Source of the DNA: Anaerolineales bacterium UBA3905
Lineage (GTDB): Bacteria > Chloroflexota > Anaerolineae > Caldilineales > Caldilineaceae
Length of the DNA stretch: 12,032 bases
Direction: 5' to 3'
NCBI GenBank assembly: GCA_002391565.1
Contig: DGFH01000043.1
Coordinates: 1 to 12,032 of the forward strand
Each line of letters begins with the position of its first letter. The first letter of the stretch is position 1. The notes under the pieces are model-generated. The model was not told where the DNA came from, ran no database searches, and worked only from the letters and a program-made list of their open reading frames with translations. A program made the position numbers and the translations under genes. Below are positions 7,340 through 12,032 of the stretch, in pieces.

Positions 7340-7351
7340 ATGATCGATCAT
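7340..7351. promoter_or_regulatory. 12-bp perfect palindrome upstream of the Rieske operon
   Basis: ATGATCGATCAT is a perfect 12-bp palindrome, 45 bases before the Rieske ATG. It may be the site of a dimeric regulator of the bc operon. No clear -35/-10 pair with normal spacing could be assigned for this operon, so the promoter position is open. Confidence 0.35.
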
Positions 7352-7396
7352 GAAGCGCTAGTCATCCGTTAACGCGTTGGAGGTAACCTGGAATGC

Positions 7397-7981
7397 ATGA
7401 ACGATATGAACGATATAGAAACAGCTTACCCGCTGCGCGGCATCGACCGACGCGAATTATTGGCATGGATGTGGTTGCTGGCGGCCACAGCAGCGGCTGT
7501 CAAAGCAACCCAGCTCACGTATGGCTTCATCCGGGGATCCCATGCGACGCGGCAGCCCACCAGTTTCGCGGCAGGCTCAGTCGCCGATCTACCCATGCCG
7601 GGTGAAGCGCCGCGTGCGTTACCCGAAGGTCGCTTCTGGCTTGCACAAACGCAGGAAGGCGTGGCTGCACTCGACGGCGTGTGCACTCACCTGGATTGTT
7701 TGCTCGGATGGGATGATGAGGCGCATGAATTCGCCTGCCCATGTCATGGTTCGCGCTTCGATGCCACAGGGCGTCATCTGACAGGCCCGGCGCCACGTGA
7801 CATGGATCGCTTTGCCGTCAAGATTGTCAATGCGGAGGGCGTCGCCGTCGCCAGCACAGACTTTGCCGCTGGTGTGCTGGCGGCGCCGATTACAATCGAC
7901 AAAGGCGATCTCGCGACAGGGCTGTATGTGGTCGTAGATGCCAGCCAGGAAGCGATGGGAGCGCCGCCGCATGAGTCGTGA
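7397..7981 (+). CDS. Rieske [2Fe-2S] protein of a cytochrome bc-type complex
   Basis: 194 residues. The two cluster-binding boxes are intact: CTHLDC (96-101) and CPCHGS (114-119). Cys96, His98, Cys114 and His117 bind the 2Fe-2S cluster, and Cys101/Cys116 form the usual disulfide. An N-terminal DRRELLAWMWLLAA stretch (17-30) gives one membrane anchor preceded by twin arginines, consistent with Tat export of a folded Rieske domain. The head domain would sit on the outer face of the membrane and pass one electron from quinol at cytochrome b to the c haems. GGAGGT at 7379-7384 is 12 bases before the chosen ATG, a rather long spacing. The first nine bases of the gene are duplicated in tandem (ATGAACGAT twice), so the second ATG at 7406 is an alternative start. 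The 3' end overlaps the cytochrome b gene. Confidence 0.92.
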   Translation: MNDMNDIETAYPLRGIDRRELLAWMWLLAATAAAVKATQLTYGFIRGSHATRQPTSFAAGSVADLPMPGEAPRALPEGRFWLAQTQEGVAALDGVCTHLDCLLGWDDEAHEFACPCHGSRFDATGRHLTGPAPRDMDRFAVKIVNAEGVAVASTDFAAGVLAAPITIDKGDLATGLYVVVDASQEAMGAPPHES

Positions 7982-9533
7982 ATCGACCAGTGGTGAGCGG
8001 GCCGGGCGCCAGCCGCACGGCAGCGGCATCTTCGCCGGGTTAAGTGGGCGCGAATTGCGCGCCTTGTTGCGTGGCGACCCACCCACCGAGCACCCCAATC
8101 CACGCTATCGCGCCCACACCAACAGCTTTTGGTTGCATCTCCGCCCGCGCACCTATCCAGCCGCGACGACGTGGGTGACGCACACCTGGTTCCTGGGTCT
8201 GTTTGCCGTGATGTTGTTTGTGGTGGAACTGCTCACCGGCGCCCTGCTGATGATCTTTTATGCGCCGACGCCAGAGCAGGCTTATCTTTCGATCCTGACT
8301 CTTACCTACCAGATTCCGTTTGGCGCCTTATTGCGCGACCTGCATCGGCTGGCAGCCGAGGCCATGATTGTGATTGTGGTGTTGCATATGGCGCGCGTCT
8401 TTATCACCGGCAGCTACAAAGGTCCGCGCGCCTTCACCTGGCTAACAGGCGTCTTGTTGCTAGTGGTGACATTGCTGCTCTCCTTCAGCGGCTATCTTTT
8501 GCCCTGGGATCAACTGGCGTACTGGGCGGTCACGATTGGCGCCAGCATGGTGCAGGCAGCGCCACTGATCGGCCCAGAGCTCAATTTGCTATTGCGCGGC
8601 GCCACGGAGATTGGCGCTGACGGGTTGTTGCGTTTCTATCTGTTGCATGTGCTGCTGCTGCCGTTGGTCGGCATTCTGCTGCTGGCAGTGCACTACTATC
8701 GCGTGGCGCGTCATCATGGCATTTCGCTGCCTGCGTCGATCGAGGAAGGTGAGTTGACGCCGTCGGCGCATCAGGCTGCCACACGCAAGATCGACTTTCT
8801 TCCTACGCTCTTTCTGCGCGAAGTGGTTGTGATCTCCGCGTCGTTGTTGATGCTGTTGATGGCGGCGTATTTCTTCTATGATGCTCCCTTAGAGCAACAT
8901 GCTGATCCTTCCCACACACCACTCAATACGCAGGCGCCCTGGTTCTTCCTCTGGGTGCAAGGGCTGCTCAAGATAGGCGACAAGACATTGATGGGGGTGA
9001 TCGTCCCCTTCATCAGCTTCGTGCTGCTGGCGACTCTGCCTTATTGGGATCGGAATCCGGCGCGGCGTTGGCAGCGACGCCCGCTGGCGCTCACGATGGG
9101 TCTGTTGCTGGCGCTGGGCGTCGGCGTCCTCACCTATATGGGGACGGCATCGTATGGTATTGCCCTGCCGCCAGCGGTGGCAATTGTCGAACAATTAGCG
9201 CCAGAGGAGGGTGAAGGTGCGTTGCGTCGCCTGCCATATGCTGCATTAACGCCGGGCGCCTATGCGCTGGATCAGCCATTCCCGGCGCAGCTTTCGCCCG
9301 ACCTGCGCGCATTGCTGACAACCTATGCGCAACTGGTGAACGACGCCAGCCTGGCGGGCAGCCTGCCACAGGGCAAGGCATTTTTGGATATTGTCGAGCG
9401 CCAGGCAGATCTGAAAGCGGTGACGGTGCGCATCGAGTGGCAACCTGCCGACGCAACGACGCCGCGCACTTATACGCGCACTCTCTATCTCCATCGTGAT
9501 CACAACGCAGCAGTTACAACCCGGCATCCATAG
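7971..9533 (+). CDS. Cytochrome b (b6 plus subunit IV fusion) with C-terminal extension
   Basis: 520 residues from ATG 7971, chosen because GGGAG at 7957-7961 is well spaced; an upstream ATG at 7938 is less likely. It overlaps the Rieske gene by 11 bases. Haem b ligands: His125 and His139 (13 residues between) and His226 and His241 (14 between, the spacing seen in cytochrome b6). RVFITGSYKGPR (142-153) and SGYLLPWDQ (173-181) are cytochrome b signatures. The second part resembles subunit IV, with helices around 284-303, 338-357 and 372-390. The Qo motif is APWF (322-325) instead of PEWY. No Cys is present, so no covalently bound haem cn as in b6f. After the last helix come about 120 residues (about 401-520) with no haem motif, unlike ordinary cytochrome b. 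It oxidises quinol, probably menaquinol, in the membrane. Confidence 0.92.
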   Translation: MSRESTSGERAGRQPHGSGIFAGLSGRELRALLRGDPPTEHPNPRYRAHTNSFWLHLRPRTYPAATTWVTHTWFLGLFAVMLFVVELLTGALLMIFYAPTPEQAYLSILTLTYQIPFGALLRDLHRLAAEAMIVIVVLHMARVFITGSYKGPRAFTWLTGVLLLVVTLLLSFSGYLLPWDQLAYWAVTIGASMVQAAPLIGPELNLLLRGATEIGADGLLRFYLLHVLLLPLVGILLLAVHYYRVARHHGISLPASIEEGELTPSAHQAATRKIDFLPTLFLREVVVISASLLMLLMAAYFFYDAPLEQHADPSHTPLNTQAPWFFLWVQGLLKIGDKTLMGVIVPFISFVLLATLPYWDRNPARRWQRRPLALTMGLLLALGVGVLTYMGTASYGIALPPAVAIVEQLAPEEGEGALRRLPYAALTPGAYALDQPFPAQLSPDLRALLTTYAQLVNDASLAGSLPQGKAFLDIVERQADLKAVTVRIEWQPADATTPRTYTRTLYLHRDHNAAVTTRHP

Positions 9534-9536
9534 TCT

Positions 9537-10325
9537 ATGACGCGGACATTGATCGTGGGCATTGCCACCTCTCTGGCGCTGATCGTGTTGCTGATAGTGA
9601 TCGGCGAGCGCGAAGAGTTGCGCCTGGCTGCTGCTGCTCAAACAGCCCAGGCGCGGCAGATTGAGCAAGGGGCGCTGCTGTACGATCAGCACTGTCGTTC
9701 GTGTCACGGCGTCAATGGGGAAGGTCTCAGCGCGTTGGGGCCAGCCTTGCACGATGCACATTTTTTCACCGATCGTTTACGCGAAGTCGGCTGGAACGGC
9801 TCGCTCCATGATTACGTGGTGGCGACGATTGCCAATGGGCGTATTACAGCCACGCGTCCGCTCTATGTGGGTGATGGAGTGGTCGCCATGCCGCCCTGGA
9901 GCCGCGCCAACGGCGGCCCGCTGCGCAACGATCAGATCGAGGCGCTGGCGGCGTTTGTGCTGAATTGGGAAGCAACGGCGTTGGGAAAAGTCGTGTTGTC
10001 GCCGCTGCCCACACCGACGCCGCCCATTGCCAATGACCCTGCACAAATTGCACATGGACGTCAGCTTTTTCTTGAGGCTGGCTGTCCTGCCTGCCATGGT
10101 GAGAATGCGGATGGCGTGAAGGGCGCAGGACCAGCGCTAACCGGCATCGGCGCTGTGGCGGGCGAACGTACACCAGGCGTTTCGGCGGCGGAGTATCTGC
10201 GTGCGTCGGTGCTGATTCCGGCGGCCTATGTAGTGCAAGGATATGCGCAACCAGGCGGCTGCGTCGCTGCCTTAACGGATGCGCAACTGACAGACCTGGT
10301 TGCCTATTTGCTCACGGTGGAATGA
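9537..10325 (+). CDS. Membrane-anchored dihaem cytochrome c
   Basis: 262 residues. One N-terminal hydrophobic segment (about 5-22) acts as signal anchor, followed by two class I cytochrome c domains with CRSCH (53-57) and CPACH (183-187), joined by a PTPTPP linker near 158-163. Domain 1 has the usual distal ligand Met118 in AMPPW followed by NGGPL. Domain 2 contains no methionine at all. At the ligand position, after VVQGYAQPGG, it has Cys241, so the second haem may be His/Cys ligated or five-coordinate. It starts 3 bases after the cytochrome b stop and overlaps the next gene by ATGA. It most likely takes the role of cytochrome c1/f, accepting electrons from the Rieske protein on the outer side of the membrane. 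Confidence 0.9.
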   Translation: MTRTLIVGIATSLALIVLLIVIGEREELRLAAAAQTAQARQIEQGALLYDQHCRSCHGVNGEGLSALGPALHDAHFFTDRLREVGWNGSLHDYVVATIANGRITATRPLYVGDGVVAMPPWSRANGGPLRNDQIEALAAFVLNWEATALGKVVLSPLPTPTPPIANDPAQIAHGRQLFLEAGCPACHGENADGVKGAGPALTGIGAVAGERTPGVSAAEYLRASVLIPAAYVVQGYAQPGGCVAALTDAQLTDLVAYLLTVE

Positions 10326-11551
10326 TGCGCGCCCTCGCCCGGCTCCTGGTTATCATGCTCCTGGTTATCGTGCTCCTGGCGCTGGTGACGCCCATAGACG
10401 CCCGCGCTCAGGACGCGTCCGCCGACCCGCTCGTCGATCCGATCGTGCACGGGGCATGGCTTTATGCTGGCAACTGTGTACGCTGTCACGGCGCTTACGC
10501 CGAGGCGCGGTTGGGGGAAGACAAGACCGACAAAACCCTCAAAGCCGAGATTAGCGGTGAGAGCCGGCGGGGCTGCGCCATCGATTGGAGCGTTGCGCGC
10601 GGCGGCTCACTTACGGTCAAAGCGATCAACGCCCTGGCGGCTTTTATGCTGGCCTGGGAGGAACAAGGTGGCGACCTGGCGCTGCCGCCTTTGCCGCCGC
10701 AGCCTACGCCGACGCCATCGCCTGCTACTGCTGCGTCTGGCGCCGCTGCACCTGCCGCCAACGCCTCCACTCCGACGCCGACGTCGCTGCCGCCTGACCT
10801 ACAATTGGCGCTGGAAAGTAATCCACTTGCGCATGGCGCGTGGTTGTACGCGCAGAATTGTTATCGTTGTCATCGGGATTATGCCATCGGACGCATGGGG
10901 CTTGGCCTGGAGCGCGACCGCATCGAACGCACAATTCAGGGTGGCAAGACAGGCAGCAACATGCCTGCCTTTGCCCTCAATCGGGGCGGCCCGCTACGTT
11001 CGATTGACATCAAGCTGATCGTTAACTACATCGAAGCATTCGAGCAGTTGGGGGCTGCGCCGGCGCTGCCTGACGTAGTGCAACAAACGATGGTGCAATC
11101 GCTTGATCCTGCCATGCTGACGCCGATCGCTTTGCCGACGGCATCGCTTGTTCAAGGCGACGCCACCCGCGGCGCTTTACTCTATCGAGCATATTGTGCA
11201 ACATGTCACGGCGCAAGCGGACAGGGTGGCAGCGGTCCGGTACTGGCGCGTTCCTGGCCGGGCGTGCGCCCCGATTTGATGCTGCGCGCCGTGGTGGCGC
11301 AGGGCGTGCCGGGCGCCGCGATGCGCGGCTGGGCGCAAGCGCACGGCGGCCCGCTAGACGAAGCGATGCTCGATGATGTGGTGGCCTATCTATCGATATT
11401 GCCTTCAGGCGTGTTCACCATGCAGCAGATGCGTCAATCCACTGCCTTTGTGCTTACCGATGCGATCCTGCGCAACTGGCTGGGTGTGACGTTGCTCGTA
11501 GTCGTGGTCGGTGGCATTGGCGGCGCACTCTGGCGTCGTCGACAGCACTGA
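10322..11551 (+). CDS. Trihaem cytochrome c with C-terminal membrane anchor
   Basis: 409 residues. Signal peptide 1-29 (cleavage near ARA), three cytochrome c domains with CVRCH (52-56), CYRCH (180-184) and CATCH (292-296), then a C-terminal membrane helix (about 386-403) ending in WRRRQH. Domains 1 and 2 are joined by a Pro/Thr/Ala-rich linker (about 122-158). They share HGAWLYA.NC.RCH (43-56 and 171-184), evidence of internal duplication. Domain 2 has NMPAF (Met214) before RGGPL, and domain 3 has Met334 before HGGPL. Domain 1 has no Met in the equivalent place; the sequence is GCAIDW with Cys85. The start codon overlaps the stop of the dihaem gene (ATGA), indicating translational coupling. 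It probably carries electrons from the bc complex to a terminal oxidase or soluble carrier not encoded here. Confidence 0.9.
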   Translation: MMRALARLLVIMLLVIVLLALVTPIDARAQDASADPLVDPIVHGAWLYAGNCVRCHGAYAEARLGEDKTDKTLKAEISGESRRGCAIDWSVARGGSLTVKAINALAAFMLAWEEQGGDLALPPLPPQPTPTPSPATAASGAAAPAANASTPTPTSLPPDLQLALESNPLAHGAWLYAQNCYRCHRDYAIGRMGLGLERDRIERTIQGGKTGSNMPAFALNRGGPLRSIDIKLIVNYIEAFEQLGAAPALPDVVQQTMVQSLDPAMLTPIALPTASLVQGDATRGALLYRAYCATCHGASGQGGSGPVLARSWPGVRPDLMLRAVVAQGVPGAAMRGWAQAHGGPLDEAMLDDVVAYLSILPSGVFTMQQMRQSTAFVLTDAILRNWLGVTLLVVVVGGIGGALWRRRQH

Positions 11552-11646
11552 CCAGGCGTCAATTTCGGCCCCTACGATACGCATAGGAGAACGCCTGCCC
11601 GCATACAATCGTTATCCTTGCAGCGATAATCTTTTGCTGTCCCGCT
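11552..11646. other. Intergenic region after the bc operon, with weak hairpins
   Basis: CAGGCGT (11553-11559) can pair with ACGCCTG (11591-11597) directly after the trihaem stop, but no T-run follows. TTATC (11612-11616) and GATAA (11625-11629), followed by TCTTTT, form a short AT-rich stem that could be a weak intrinsic terminator. Neither is convincing alone. No ORF is supported here. Confidence 0.3.
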
Positions 11647-11675
11647 TTGACAGACGCTGCGCTTTTGCGTATGCT
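11647..11675 (+). promoter_or_regulatory. Sigma70-type promoter for tRNA-Arg
   Basis: A perfect TTGACA (11647-11652) is followed after exactly 17 bases by TATGCT (11670-11675), which keeps the key T, A and final T of the -10. The expected start is near 11682, about six bases before the mature tRNA 5' end. It probably also drives the haemolysin-III-like gene just downstream of the tRNA. Confidence 0.75.
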
Positions 11676-11687
11676 TGCAGTCGCTAT

Positions 11688-11761
<74 letters not shown>

Positions 11762-11780
11762 CTTTTCAGGAGGAATACAG

Positions 11781-12032
11781 GTGAAGTCGCAAGCCGTCAT
11801 TTTTCCCCGCTACACGTTACTTGAGGAAATCCTCAATGCCTCGACACACGGTCTCGGCGTTGTGCTGGGGGCGATCGGGCTGGCGCTGCTGGTGGTCAAG
11901 ACATTGCAAACGGATAGCAAGGTAATTCTTGTTAGCGTCGTTATCTACGGCATTAGCATCATCTTGCTTTTTGCTGCTTCCACCTTCTATCACGCCATCC
12001 CGCATAATGGCGCCAAGCGCGTGCTGCGCATC
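11781..12032 (+). CDS. Haemolysin III / PAQR family membrane protein (3' truncated by window end)
   Basis: The first 84 codons are present and the frame is open to the last base. The start is GTG at 11781, set by a perfect AGGAGG at 11768-11773 with 7-base spacing; no ATG fits. The N-terminus has EEILNASTHGLG (residues 15-26), the EE.N..THG signature of the haemolysin III (HlyIII/YqfA) branch of the PAQR family. Two hydrophobic helices follow (about 24-40 and 47-66), then AASTFYHA (65-72) with the family's S..YH motif. Members are seven-helix inner-membrane proteins with conserved His/Asp metal-site residues; the name haemolysin is historical and the bacterial function is unsettled. The ribosome site begins only 7 bases after the tRNA-Arg 3' end, so tRNA processing probably makes the mRNA 5' end. 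Confidence 0.88.
   Translation, partial: MKSQAVIFPRYTLLEEILNASTHGLGVVLGAIGLALLVVKTLQTDSKVILVSVVIYGISIILLFAASTFYHAIPHNGAKRVLRI

Noticed and set aside
7938..7970. Upstream ATG as start of cytochrome b
   Set aside because: It would overlap the Rieske gene by 44 bases, adds 11 basic residues and has a worse Shine-Dalgarno position than the ATG at 7971.

Overview
This window looks like one end of a GC-rich bacterial contig, probably from a metagenome or a draft genome. The first 19 bases are an untrimmed Tn5/Nextera transposase end, so genomic sequence starts at base 20. No taxonomic marker is conclusive. The combination of a Rieske / cytochrome b / multihaem cytochrome c operon, proteins with Pro-Thr-rich linkers, GTG starts and high GC would fit Chloroflexota (Anaerolineae or Caldilineae-like). 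That is inference only.

Left part (20-5401). A 3' fragment of an alkaline-phosphatase-superfamily metalloenzyme (+) runs tail-to-tail into an MFS transporter (-), overlapping it by 59 bases. Upstream of the transporter on the minus strand lies a metabolic group. In transcription order it is an FGGY carbohydrate kinase, a sphingosine-1-phosphate-lyase-like PLP enzyme 3 bases downstream, and a small deoxynucleoside-kinase-like protein 46 bases further on. The MFS gene follows after 241 bases, probably from its own promoter. The kinase has an extended -10 promoter with a perfect 8+8 palindrome over its -35 position.

Middle (5402-7396). A secreted PhoX-type (DUF839) phosphatase-like protein is on the minus strand. 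Its conserved blocks appear in circularly permuted order relative to classical PhoX. Downstream is a 15-bp perfect inverted repeat. Upstream is a divergent control region of 223 bases with a 17-bp tandem repeat, an 8-bp inverted repeat and a 12-bp palindrome.

Right part (7397-11551). Four overlapping or abutting plus-strand genes encode a Rieske iron-sulfur protein, a fused cytochrome b/subunit IV-like protein with a long non-haem C-terminal extension, a dihaem cytochrome c and a trihaem cytochrome c. Together they would form a quinol:acceptor oxidoreductase of the bc type with five c-type haems: quinol is oxidised at cytochrome b (Qo motif APWF rather than PEWY), one electron goes through the Rieske cluster to the c haems, the other is recycled through the two b haems. 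Two of the five haem c domains lack the usual Met ligand and have a Cys in or next to that place, which is the most unusual functional signal here.

Right end (11552-12032). A good sigma70-type promoter drives a tRNA-Arg(UCG), whose 3' end lies 19 bases before the GTG start of a haemolysin-III/PAQR family membrane protein cut by the window end.
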